Shown piece by piece: positions 1-7,402 of a DNA stretch of 64,000 nt. The stretch's first letter is position 1, and each line of letters starts with the position of its first letter. The stretch spans positions 475,738 through 539,737 of the forward strand of contig CAWJJO010000013.1 of assembly GCA_963843285.1 (NCBI GenBank), written 5' to 3'. Both the position numbers and the translations under genes were made by a program. Source of the DNA: CAZDDB01 sp963843285. GTDB taxonomy: Bacteria; Acidobacteriota; HRBIN11; JAKEFK01. The notes under the pieces are model-generated. The model was not told the DNA's origin, did no database searches, and saw nothing but the letters and a program-made list of their open reading frames with translations.

Positions 1-50
1 GTGGGAGTGCGGCTTCCAGCCCGCCCTACTGGCCAGAAGCCTGCTACCCA
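1..50. repeat. Degenerate interspersed GC-rich repeat
   Basis: The window opens in sequence of the type 'gcggcttccagcccgcc', matching the interspersed hairpin repeat seen in many other intergenic gaps of this window. It lies downstream of the minus-strand DUF2780 gene and could serve as its transcript end. The copy is partial and degenerate. Confidence 0.5.
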
Positions 51-71
51 GCTAAATGTGAGTGATTGGAC

Positions 72-563
72 CTACTTCAGAACACCGCTCAGGATGTTTT
101 TTGTAGCATCTCCCCCTTTTTGTTGTGTGAAATTCAAAATCTCCGGAACAAACTTTCCCACCATATCAGGAGACATGCCGAGCTGCTTGAATGGGCCGGC
201 TAAAGTCGCAATTCCTGAGACGGCGGATGGCATTTGGCTCATCATGGAAGAAGAAGAAGAAGAAGAAGAAGAAGAAGAAGAAGAATCGGGGGCCGGCGCG
301 GCTTTTAATAACGCATCCATACCCGGGACGGCGTTGGAGACCTTCGCAAAATCCTCTTTGCTTAACTTGCCTTTTGCATAGTTGAAGATGGCGCCTGCTC
401 CTCCAGCAGCCTGCTCCGGTTTGACCGACAGGTTCTTAGACATCGATTTCACCAGCTCCAGATCGTTGACTGAAGCAGGCTGACTTTGTGAGGCTTCTTC
501 CGCAACAGCAACAGAACAGACAAACAGCAAACACACAAGCACAGTTGCCCAATAAATTCTCAT
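72..563 (-). CDS. Exported DUF2780-type protein with poly-Ser tract
   Basis: This 163-residue protein begins with a clear signal peptide (MRIYWATVLVCLLFVCSVAVAEE), so it is exported. The mature part alternates Gly/Ala-rich and helical segments and ends in a GMSPDMVGKFVPEI-like motif typical of the DUF2780 (VcgC/VcgE) family, whose function is unknown. A run of 13 serines near residue 95-107 separates two halves of the domain and is encoded by a pure 13-unit trinucleotide repeat. The start is supported by GGAG-like purines upstream. It is divergent from the DNA-repair gene at 696. Family assignment is by motif memory only. Confidence 0.7.
   Translation of the reverse strand: MRIYWATVLVCLLFVCSVAVAEEASQSQPASVNDLELVKSMSKNLSVKPEQAAGGAGAIFNYAKGKLSKEDFAKVSNAVPGMDALLKAAPAPDSSSSSSSSSSSSSMMSQMPSAVSGIATLAGPFKQLGMSPDMVGKFVPEILNFTQQKGGDATKNILSGVLK
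247..285. repeat. (GAA)13 microsatellite
   Basis: Thirteen perfect GAA units on the plus strand. Read on the minus strand in the DUF2780 frame they are TCT codons, giving 13 consecutive serines. Slippage would change serine number without breaking the frame. Confidence 0.97.
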
Positions 564-695
564 TGTGCTACTCCTCTTTTCATTTTATCACCTTCTATTG
601 TTCAGCATCGCTCGGAAATGTAGCTTGACGCCCGTTCCCGCTCGCGTATTCTTGATCTGTCACATTATCACGATCTGGCGAGAGCGCCAAAAAAA

Positions 696-1418
696 ATGGA
701 AAAACGATTAAAACAAATTCAGAAACAACTAGAGCAACTTGCGAATCCGAATCGCGCCGCGATTTCCATCCGATTCTTCAAAACGGGAAAAGGCCAGTAT
801 GGAGAAGGCGATCGTTTCCGCGGAATACGCGTCCCGGAATTGCGCCGGCTGGCTCGAACACATGCGGGCCTACCGCTCTTACAAGCGGAAGCTCTATTAA
901 AGTCCGGCTTTCATGAAGACAGATTACTTGCGCTTCTGATTCTTGTGCGTACTTATTCCAAAGGGAACGAAGATGTCCGGCAGGAAGTATTTGATCTCTA
1001 CTTAAGAAACACCGCTTTCATCAATAACTGGGATCTTGTAGATTGTTCGGCGGAACATATCGTTGGTCCTCATCTATCCAACCAGAGTAAAACGCTGCTA
1101 CTCAAAATGGCCCATTCCAATGATTTATGGGAGCGTCGCATCGCAGTGTTGTCCACATTTCATTACATCAAGAGCGGTCAATTCGAGCACACATTGCAAA
1201 TGGCGAAGCTGCTCCTAAACGACGAGGCAGATCTGATCCATAAAGCCGTGGGATGGATGCTTCGTGAAATTGGAAAACGCCATCTGCCGGCTGAAGAGAC
1301 ATTCTTGAAACGTCATTACAGTAAGATGCCGCGGACGATGCTACGATATGCGATCGAGCAATTTCCACAAGCCAAAAGACTCGCATATCTGAATGGGACT
1401 ATTGCGCGTCGCAGGTAA
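696..1418 (+). CDS. DNA alkylation repair protein, AlkD-like
   Basis: The 240-residue protein matches the AlkD-type HEAT-repeat DNA glycosylase family that removes bulky or cationic alkylated bases such as 3-methyladenine and 7-methylguanine derivatives. Visible hallmarks are the N-terminal 'GIRVPELR' segment, the NNWDLVD motif near residue 110 and 'WERRIAVLSTF' near residue 145, followed by the 'VGWMLREIGKR' helix. The aspartate in NNWDLVD corresponds to the residue that supports glycosylase chemistry in AlkD. Length is normal for the family. It is a single-gene unit, divergent from the DUF2780 gene and followed by a degenerate repeat. Confidence 0.88.
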   Translation: MEKRLKQIQKQLEQLANPNRAAISIRFFKTGKGQYGEGDRFRGIRVPELRRLARTHAGLPLLQAEALLKSGFHEDRLLALLILVRTYSKGNEDVRQEVFDLYLRNTAFINNWDLVDCSAEHIVGPHLSNQSKTLLLKMAHSNDLWERRIAVLSTFHYIKSGQFEHTLQMAKLLLNDEADLIHKAVGWMLREIGKRHLPAEETFLKRHYSKMPRTMLRYAIEQFPQAKRLAYLNGTIARRR

Positions 1419-1421
1419 AAT

Positions 1422-1466
1422 GCCTGCAGCCCCTACTACTGACTGGAAGCGACTGGAAGCCTAGGC
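1422..1466. repeat. Degenerate interspersed repeat
   Basis: Sequence downstream of the AlkD-like gene contains 'tgcctgcagcccctactactgactggaagc' style fragments with an internal direct repeat of 'gactggaagc'. It resembles decayed copies of the interspersed hairpin repeat. No gene is seen here. Confidence 0.4.
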
Positions 1467-1509
1467 TCCAACCAATTATATTTACCGTCAATGAATTCCT
1501 TCCTGCTGA

Positions 1510-2565
1510 ATGAATTGGTTAAACACGATCAGGAGAGGTGCTGAATTGGAAGGAGTTATTCGGGCCTGGGGCAAGATTCTTGCCGGTCATAATCCTTGTT
1601 TATCCATTGAAATTACCCGTGAATGCCCGTTACGCTGTCCCGGGTGCTATGCATATGGCGATGATCATTTGGGGGGCACAGTTACCCTTCGCCAGGTCAA
1701 TGACCTGAAGGGTCAGGCGCTTGTGCAGGGTGTTCTGGATTTGATTGAGGAACACAAGCCTCTGCACGTTTCGTTGATTGGCGGCGAACCTCTGGTTCGC
1801 TATCGCGAGCTAAATGATCTGCTGCCCGAAATGTCCAAACGTGGAATCCATACTCAGCTCGTAACAAGCGCAGTTCGTCCGATTCCGCTGGAGTGGTCCA
1901 GTATCCCTCACTTTGAAATCTCCGTTTCCATCGATGGTCTCCAACCGGAACATGATGAACGTAGAACTCCGGCGACTTACGAGCGAATCCTGAAACACAT
2001 TCAGGGACACCATGTGACCGTCCACTGCACCGTAACACATCAACAGGTCTCACGCGAAGGCTATTTGGAGGAATTTATAAAATTCTGGTCCGGGGTCCCT
2101 GCAGCCAAACGAATCTGGATGAGCCTGTTTACGCCGCAAAAAGGCGAAACTTCGGTAGAAATTCTAACTGTGGATGACAGAAAGAGAGTGATTGCAGAAT
2201 TGCTGGATCTGCGAACGCGGTATCCGAAGCTTGCCATGCCCGCTTCGGTAATTGAAGTATACGCAAACCCGCCTGAATCTCCGGAAGAATGCATCTTTTC
2301 CAGAACCACAACGTGCGTTTCCGCGGATTTGCAGAAGGTGATTACACCGTGTCAGTTTGGCGGCACGCCGGATTGCAAGAACTGCGGCTGTATGGCTTCA
2401 GCGGGATTCGCTGCGATTGCCCGTCATCAGCTTCCGATCGGTATTCGGGTTGGGCACATTTTCGAAGCTTCCTTCCGAGTAGGCGCGTCCATGAGATGGC
2501 TCCGTGAATCTCTGAGCAGGTCCAGTGACGGAACAACCTCAATCCCTCGCAAAGTGGACGCATAG
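1510..2565 (+). CDS. Radical SAM protein with extra C-terminal cysteines
   Basis: This 351-residue protein has the radical S-adenosylmethionine signature CPLRCPGC (C39, C43, C46) inside 'EITRECPLRCPGCYAYG', which binds the [4Fe-4S] cluster that cleaves SAM. The 'SLIGGEPLVR' segment is the GGE motif that contacts the SAM methionine, and 'FEISVSIDGL' continues the barrel. About eight cysteines between residues 260 and 295 (including CQFGG and CKNCGC) form a SPASM-like auxiliary cluster region, as in peptide-modifying or haem/cofactor-maturing enzymes. The substrate cannot be inferred. The gene precedes glgC by about 80 bases and may be co-transcribed with it. Confidence 0.8.
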   Translation: MNWLNTIRRGAELEGVIRAWGKILAGHNPCLSIEITRECPLRCPGCYAYGDDHLGGTVTLRQVNDLKGQALVQGVLDLIEEHKPLHVSLIGGEPLVRYRELNDLLPEMSKRGIHTQLVTSAVRPIPLEWSSIPHFEISVSIDGLQPEHDERRTPATYERILKHIQGHHVTVHCTVTHQQVSREGYLEEFIKFWSGVPAAKRIWMSLFTPQKGETSVEILTVDDRKRVIAELLDLRTRYPKLAMPASVIEVYANPPESPEECIFSRTTTCVSADLQKVITPCQFGGTPDCKNCGCMASAGFAAIARHQLPIGIRVGHIFEASFRVGASMRWLRESLSRSSDGTTSIPRKVDA

Positions 2566-2642
2566 AAATCCGCTGGAACACTGCCTCTGTCGCGGGTGGA
2601 ATTCCACATTCATGCAAAATTTTGGTAGTACAATAATCAACT

Positions 2643-3884
2643 ATGCTGACACAAAATGTCCTCACCATGATCCTTGCCGGTGGCGAAGGAAGACGGCTCT
2701 TCCCACTCACACGAGATCGCGCCAAGCCGGCGGTTCCATTTGGGGGAAGATTTCGCATTGTCGATTTCGTCTTGAGCAATTTTGTAAACTCGGGGTTCTA
2801 CAAAATCAAAGTCCTGACACAGTTCAAATCCGATTCCTTGAACGTCCACATCTCGAAGGCCTGGCGGCTTTCTCCAACTCTCGATCAATACGTGGACGCT
2901 GTGCCCGCGCAACAGAGGGTCGGCACACACTGGTATCGCGGCACCGCAGACGCCGTCTATCAAAATTTGAACCTGATCTTTGATGAGGAACCCGACCATG
3001 TGTGTGTGTTTGGCGGTGATCATATCTATGTGATGGACATTCAGCAGATGCTGCAGTTTCACAAGCAGAAAGAAGCGGGGGTTACGATTGCTGCCATCCC
3101 GATGCCGGTATCGGAATCAAAACATTTTGGTGTAATCGAAGTGGATGAAGATTGGCGCGTGACCGGATTTGAAGAAAAGCCTGCGGTTGGAAAAACGATT
3201 CCGGGCAGACCGGACATGATTCTCGCCTCCATGGGAAACTACATTTTTAACAGGCAGGTCCTGATCACCGAACTCGAACAGGATGCGATTCTGCAGGATT
3301 CGGCACACGATTTTGGAAAGACGATCCTCACAAAATTGCATCTCCATTCCGGCGTATATGCGTATGATTTCTCATCGAACATCATCCCAGGCGCAGAAGA
3401 GAAGGAGCGGGGATACTGGCGCGACGTTGGAACGATTGATGCCTATTTTCAGGCAAGTATGGATCTGATTGCCGTGGATCCGATCTTCAATCTTTACAAT
3501 TACCGATGGCCCTTGCGAAGCGTCCATTACGACTATCCCGCTGCAAAATTCGTTTTTGCCGATTTTGACAAAGATCGCGCGGGGATCGCCTCCGATTCCA
3601 TGGTATCCGAAGGCTGCATCGTCAGTGGTGGTAAAGTGAACCGCTCGATTCTATCTCCCAGAGTTATGGTTCATAGTTACAGCTCGGTCGAAGATTCCAT
3701 TTTGATGCACGGTGTGGATATCGGACGTTACGCAAAAGTGCGTAGAGCCATCATTGATAAAGGAGTGAAGATTCCGCGTGGCTGCCTGATCGGCTACGAC
3801 GAGACGGAAGATCGTCAGCGCGGTTTGCACATTTCTGAAGGGGGAATCGTGATTGTTCCCAAAGGAATCACATTGGAGGAGTAG
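2643..3884 (+). CDS. glgC: Glucose-1-phosphate adenylyltransferase
   Basis: The 413-residue protein makes ADP-glucose from ATP and glucose-1-phosphate, the committed step of bacterial glycogen synthesis. It shows the nucleotidyltransferase start 'LAGGEGRRLFPLTRDRAKPAVPFGG' in pieces at residues 11-35, the 'FGGDHIYVMD' metal-binding region, 'FEEKPA', and 'GYWRDVGTIDAYF', all diagnostic of GlgC. The C-terminal part holds the left-handed beta-helix used for allosteric control. Length is typical. It overlaps the convergent acid phosphatase gene by 17 bases. No other glycogen genes are nearby. Confidence 0.95.
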   Translation: MLTQNVLTMILAGGEGRRLFPLTRDRAKPAVPFGGRFRIVDFVLSNFVNSGFYKIKVLTQFKSDSLNVHISKAWRLSPTLDQYVDAVPAQQRVGTHWYRGTADAVYQNLNLIFDEEPDHVCVFGGDHIYVMDIQQMLQFHKQKEAGVTIAAIPMPVSESKHFGVIEVDEDWRVTGFEEKPAVGKTIPGRPDMILASMGNYIFNRQVLITELEQDAILQDSAHDFGKTILTKLHLHSGVYAYDFSSNIIPGAEEKERGYWRDVGTIDAYFQASMDLIAVDPIFNLYNYRWPLRSVHYDYPAAKFVFADFDKDRAGIASDSMVSEGCIVSGGKVNRSILSPRVMVHSYSSVEDSILMHGVDIGRYAKVRRAIIDKGVKIPRGCLIGYDETEDRQRGLHISEGGIVIVPKGITLEE

Positions 3885-4764
3885 GAAGAATCGCTCCCTG
3901 GTCGATCGGTCTTCCATCCGCCGGAACTGCCTGAAACTCCATTTGTTCCGGTGAAACCTCAAAATACATGAAGTGAAGAACCTTCTTCGAGAAGGCTGTC
4001 AATGGAGTTGGCTCCGGTGTTTTCAAGTCTTTTCCTCCGCCACCAGAAACGAAATACGTGACGCCGTTTTGCGGTTTCATCCGCGCGTAGTAGTGACTGT
4101 GTCCCGACAACACCACCTGAACGCCCGAAGCCGTGAGGATTTTTTCAATGTTTGAGCGCAGACCCAGTTCCTGTTCATGAGGACCGCTCGGCGAATAGAC
4201 CGGATGATGAAAATACGCGACCTTCCAGACCGCTTTGCTCCCGGAAAGCGTCCTGCTCAACCATGAAATCTGTTCAGGGTCCGAGCCCTCTTTTAAGAGC
4301 CGGTTTGAATTGAGAGCGAAGAATTGAATCAAAGGTCTGTCGCCTTCCTTTACATCCGGACTAAACGAGTAGTACCCCAGATCTTGAAGAATATGAAAGC
4401 GTGACTTGTCCGCGATTTCATCAGCTGCCGAGTTTGTTTCCAAATCGTGATTGCCGATGGTGGCATAGAACTTTACACCGTTTGATAACAACGGCTTGTA
4501 GACCTGATCAAACCGCTCTTCGAAAAGAAACCGGCTTCCTCCTCTCCATCTCCAACCCCCATAAATATTGTCTCCGAGCATTAAGACGATTTCATACGGA
4601 TTCTTCCCGTGCCACTCTGCCATCCGGGCCGCTACCCACTTTTGTTCATCACAGCCACATCCCGAATCTCCAATGGCCACAAACGAAAAGGAGCTCGGCC
4701 CACTGGCGCCCGAGAAAATAATGAGAGAAAATAACAAAAGAAGTGTAAGGAATCGATTGCGCAT
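3868..4764 (-). CDS. Secreted acid phosphatase, metallophosphoesterase family
   Basis: The 298-residue protein starts with a hydrophobic signal segment (RFLTLLLLFSLIIFSG) and carries all metallophosphoesterase blocks: 'IGDSGCGCDE', 'LGDNIYGG', 'TIGNHDLE', 'YFHHPVYS' and 'LSGHSHYYAR'. The arrangement matches the tartrate-resistant purple acid phosphatase type, a di-metal hydrolase of phosphomonoesters acting outside the cytoplasm. It is monocistronic, convergent with glgC and divergent from egtB. The exact substrate is not known. Confidence 0.88.
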   Translation of the reverse strand: MRNRFLTLLLLFSLIIFSGASGPSSFSFVAIGDSGCGCDEQKWVAARMAEWHGKNPYEIVLMLGDNIYGGWRWRGGSRFLFEERFDQVYKPLLSNGVKFYATIGNHDLETNSAADEIADKSRFHILQDLGYYSFSPDVKEGDRPLIQFFALNSNRLLKEGSDPEQISWLSRTLSGSKAVWKVAYFHHPVYSPSGPHEQELGLRSNIEKILTASGVQVVLSGHSHYYARMKPQNGVTYFVSGGGGKDLKTPEPTPLTAFSKKVLHFMYFEVSPEQMEFQAVPADGRPIDQGAILPTPPM

Positions 4765-4831
4765 CTTACTAAATATAGACTGCTTGCGCTAGGATGAACA
4801 TCCTCATATCTTCTTGACAGTAGGAGGAATC

Positions 4832-6121
4832 ATGATTCGGGGAAAGCTGCTGGAGACAGGAGTCGTTTCAGCGTCTGCGCAGGTGAACTCCTTTTTGCGC
4901 GTCCGGTCCGCAACCGAAACAATCTGCAATCCGCTCGAGACTGAAGATTATGTGATCCAATCGATGGATGATGTCAGTCCGCCAAAATGGCATCTCGGCC
5001 ACACCACCTGGTTTTTTGAAACATTCCTGCTTGGCCGTTTTACGCGTAATTACAAAACCTATCACCCTCAATATGCATATCTATTCAACTCGTACTATGA
5101 ATCCATCGGAAAAAGGGTTGCCCGGCCCACCCGCGGGCTGCTTTCGCGTCCTACAGTAAAAGAAGTTTACGCGTATCGATCTTCCATCAATGAACAGATG
5201 TGTGAGCTGCTGGAAACCTCAGCTGCGGAACAACCTGAGCTTCTTTTCCTGTTGGAGCTCGGAATCCACCACGAACAACAGCATCAGGAACTGCTTGTGA
5301 TGGACATCAAACACATCCTGTCTATGAATCCTACCCGGCCGTCTTATCAGAACAATGCAGAAGATTCTCCACAAAAGTCGATTGCTTTGCGCGATCTGGA
5401 GTTTCCAGGTGGGATTACCGAAATCGGGCATGCGGGAGTCTCCTTTTCATTTGATAATGAGCGCCCACGTCATCGCGTCTGGCTGGATCCCTACCGTCTT
5501 CACAACCGCCTGATCACAAATGGGGAGTATCTTGAGTTTATGAACGCAGGCGGATACAGCACTCCCGGTCATTGGCTTTCTGATGGCTGGTTCACAATCA
5601 ATCAAAATTCTTGGCGAGCGCCGATGTACTGGGAAGAAGTGGACGGAGAATGGCAGATCTGGACACTTTCCGGATTGCGGCAGTTGAACCAGGCAGAGCC
5701 TGTATGTCATGTTAGCTACTACGAAGCGGATGCGTACGCCCGGTGGGCCGGCCGTCGTTTGCCGGCGGAAGGGGAATGGGAGCATGCAGCGGAAACCGTA
5801 AGAGGAAGAATCAAGGAAGGAAACTTTGTAGAAAGCGGGTTTCTCCATCCCGCTTCTTGCAATACGGATCAAGATGGCCTTGTCCAGATGTTTGGTGATG
5901 TTTGGGAATGGACATCCAGCGCTTATCTTGCGTATCCGGGCTTCCAGCCTGAAGCGGGCGCGGTGGGAGAATACAATGGCAAATTCATGAGTAACCAGAT
6001 GGTTTTGCGTGGCGGATGTTGCGCGACTCCGCTCAGTCACATTCGTTCCACATATCGAAATTTTTTCCAGTGCGACAAGCGCTGGCAGTTTGGCGGATTC
6101 AGACTCGCCGGCAATCTCTAA
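4832..6121 (+). CDS. egtB: Ergothioneine sulfoxide synthase EgtB
   Basis: EgtB is the iron enzyme that joins trimethylhistidine (hercynine) to a thiol donor in ergothioneine synthesis. The N-terminal DinB-like domain has the metal motif HEQQHQE near residues 147-153 (HX3HXE), and the C-terminal formylglycine-generating-enzyme-like domain has 'RRLPAEGEWEHAA' and 'RWQFGGFRLA'. The start at 4832 is preferred over an upstream TTG at 4814 because TAGGAGG lies just before this ATG. Length (429 residues) fits the family. It is followed by egtD, with a MITE-like insertion between them. The absence of EgtA/EgtC nearby suggests the thiol donor may be cysteine rather than gamma-glutamylcysteine (inference). 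Confidence 0.93.
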   Translation: MIRGKLLETGVVSASAQVNSFLRVRSATETICNPLETEDYVIQSMDDVSPPKWHLGHTTWFFETFLLGRFTRNYKTYHPQYAYLFNSYYESIGKRVARPTRGLLSRPTVKEVYAYRSSINEQMCELLETSAAEQPELLFLLELGIHHEQQHQELLVMDIKHILSMNPTRPSYQNNAEDSPQKSIALRDLEFPGGITEIGHAGVSFSFDNERPRHRVWLDPYRLHNRLITNGEYLEFMNAGGYSTPGHWLSDGWFTINQNSWRAPMYWEEVDGEWQIWTLSGLRQLNQAEPVCHVSYYEADAYARWAGRRLPAEGEWEHAAETVRGRIKEGNFVESGFLHPASCNTDQDGLVQMFGDVWEWTSSAYLAYPGFQPEAGAVGEYNGKFMSNQMVLRGGCCATPLSHIRSTYRNFFQCDKRWQFGGFRLAGNL

Positions 6122-6122
6122 C

Positions 6123-6162
6123 GGAGCGCAGGCTTCCAGCCTGCATTATGGGGCCGGAGGCT
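6123..6162. repeat. Interspersed hairpin repeat, left part
   Basis: 'ggagcgcaggcttccagcctgc' forms a GCAGGC/GCCTGC hairpin directly after the egtB stop. This is a standard member of the repeat family in this window. The unit appears to be interrupted by the MITE-like element that follows, because 'tgcttccagcctgcaatg' resumes after it. Confidence 0.75.
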
Positions 6163-6306
6163 GAGGCTGTTGAAAAATGCAAAGAGATATCCCCGTTTGC
6201 GGTTTGTAACGCCCACGTCCCGTGGGCTGAGCTCGAGCTCAAGAGCCCGCCAGAGGCGGGCGTTACAGATTGCAAACAAGACTTTCCTGCATTTTTCAAC
6301 AGCCTC
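6163..6306. mobile_element. MITE-like element with 19-bp perfect terminal inverted repeats
   Basis: The 144-base segment begins with GAGGCTGTTGAAAAATGCA (6163-6181) and ends with its exact reverse complement (6288-6306). The interior is also partly palindromic ('tttgtaacgccc' against 'gggcgttaca'), so the whole can fold into a long hairpin. It has no reading frame. It lies between egtB and egtD, inside an interspersed repeat. The ends look like those of a DNA transposon, so a transposase elsewhere would have to mobilise it (inference). Confidence 0.8.
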
Positions 6307-6341
6307 TGCTTCCAGCCTGCAATGAATTTGAGGAGCGAGCT

Positions 6342-7337
6342 ATGTCAGCCTATAAAGTCCTGAAAGAAAAGGAGACAACTCCAAGCATCCGCGAATCATT
6401 TGCCCGCGATGTCCTGATTAGTCTCTCTGAATCCCCAAAACGTATTCCGTCCCGCTATTTTTACGATGCAGAAGGAAGCCGTCTTTTTCAGAAGATTATG
6501 GAGTTGCCCGAATATTATTTGACCGGCTGCGAATTTGAAATCTTTCAGAACAGCAAAGAACAAATCGCGGACTTCCTATCGATGCAGGGGCATTGCAATC
6601 TGATTGAGCTGGGCCCGGGTGACGGCAGGAAAACAAGAATTCTGATCGAACATTTCCTGGAAGCGGGGTTGAATTTCGAATATGTTCCCATCGACATCTC
6701 CGAATCCGCCATGGAGGAGCTGATCCCCGATTTGCGCTCCAGCTTCTCAGGATTGCGATTGCGCCCCATTGTTTCCGAATACTTCAACGCGCTTCACTGG
6801 CTCAAGAACTTGAACTCCAGCAGAAATTTCGTCCTGTTTCTCGGATCGAATATCGGGAATTTCAATGCACAGGCAGGCCGGGTCTTTTTGCGCAGTTTAT
6901 GGAACGCGTTAAACGCGGACGACTATGTGTTAATCGGGTTTGATTTGAAAAAGGACATCGATCTTCTTCTGAGAGCCTACAACGATTCGCAGGGCGTGAC
7001 GACACGTTTTAACCTGAACCTGCTCACAAGGATCAACCGCGAGCTCGGTGGAAATTTCGACGTCCGGCGGTTCCGCCATTTCGGTACTTACAACGTGTTT
7101 TCCGGCGCCATGGAAAGTTACCTGGTCAGTCTGGAAAGACAAAGCGTGTTCATTCAAGAAATCGGGCAATCATTTTCTTTTGAACCCTGGGAGCCGATCC
7201 ATACAGAATATTCTTATAAATATCTGGAATCGGATATTCTGAAGTTGGCGGACGAAACCGGATTTGTTCCAGTCCGGCAATTCTACGATTCGCGCGGCTT
7301 CTTTACCGACTGCATCTGGCGCGTCCAAAAATCCTAG
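6342..7337 (+). CDS. egtD: L-histidine N-alpha-methyltransferase EgtD
   Basis: EgtD trimethylates histidine to hercynine using SAM, the first step of ergothioneine synthesis and the supplier of EgtB. The 331-residue protein has 'PSRYFYDAEGSRLF' near its N-terminus, the SAM-binding 'ELGPGDGRKT' near residue 88, 'PIDISE', and 'FLGSNIGNF', all diagnostic. The ATG at 6342 is chosen because AGGAG (6331-6335) precedes it at good spacing; a longer frame begins within the mobile element. It is in the same direction as egtB, about 220 bases downstream. The C-terminal 'FYDSRGFFTDCIWRV' segment is intact. Confidence 0.94.
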   Translation: MSAYKVLKEKETTPSIRESFARDVLISLSESPKRIPSRYFYDAEGSRLFQKIMELPEYYLTGCEFEIFQNSKEQIADFLSMQGHCNLIELGPGDGRKTRILIEHFLEAGLNFEYVPIDISESAMEELIPDLRSSFSGLRLRPIVSEYFNALHWLKNLNSSRNFVLFLGSNIGNFNAQAGRVFLRSLWNALNADDYVLIGFDLKKDIDLLLRAYNDSQGVTTRFNLNLLTRINRELGGNFDVRRFRHFGTYNVFSGAMESYLVSLERQSVFIQEIGQSFSFEPWEPIHTEYSYKYLESDILKLADETGFVPVRQFYDSRGFFTDCIWRVQKS

Positions 7338-7368
7338 TGGCGGGGGCATCCTGCCCGCCAGGCAGTTA
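7338..7368. repeat. Short GC-rich hairpin after egtD
   Basis: 'ggcgggggcatcctgcccgcc' directly after the egtD stop folds as GGCGGG/CCCGCC. It is a variant of the interspersed repeat and lies between the convergent egtD and permease genes, where it could act as a transcription end. Confidence 0.55.
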
Positions 7369-7402
7369 TAGAATCAGAACGTGCTGGAAGTCTGCGCTGC
7401 AT

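Noticed and set aside
1..381. Plus-strand frame with a run of glutamates at 247-285
   Set aside because: It is the antisense reading of the GAA microsatellite inside the DUF2780 gene. The minus-strand frame has a signal peptide and family motifs; this one has neither.
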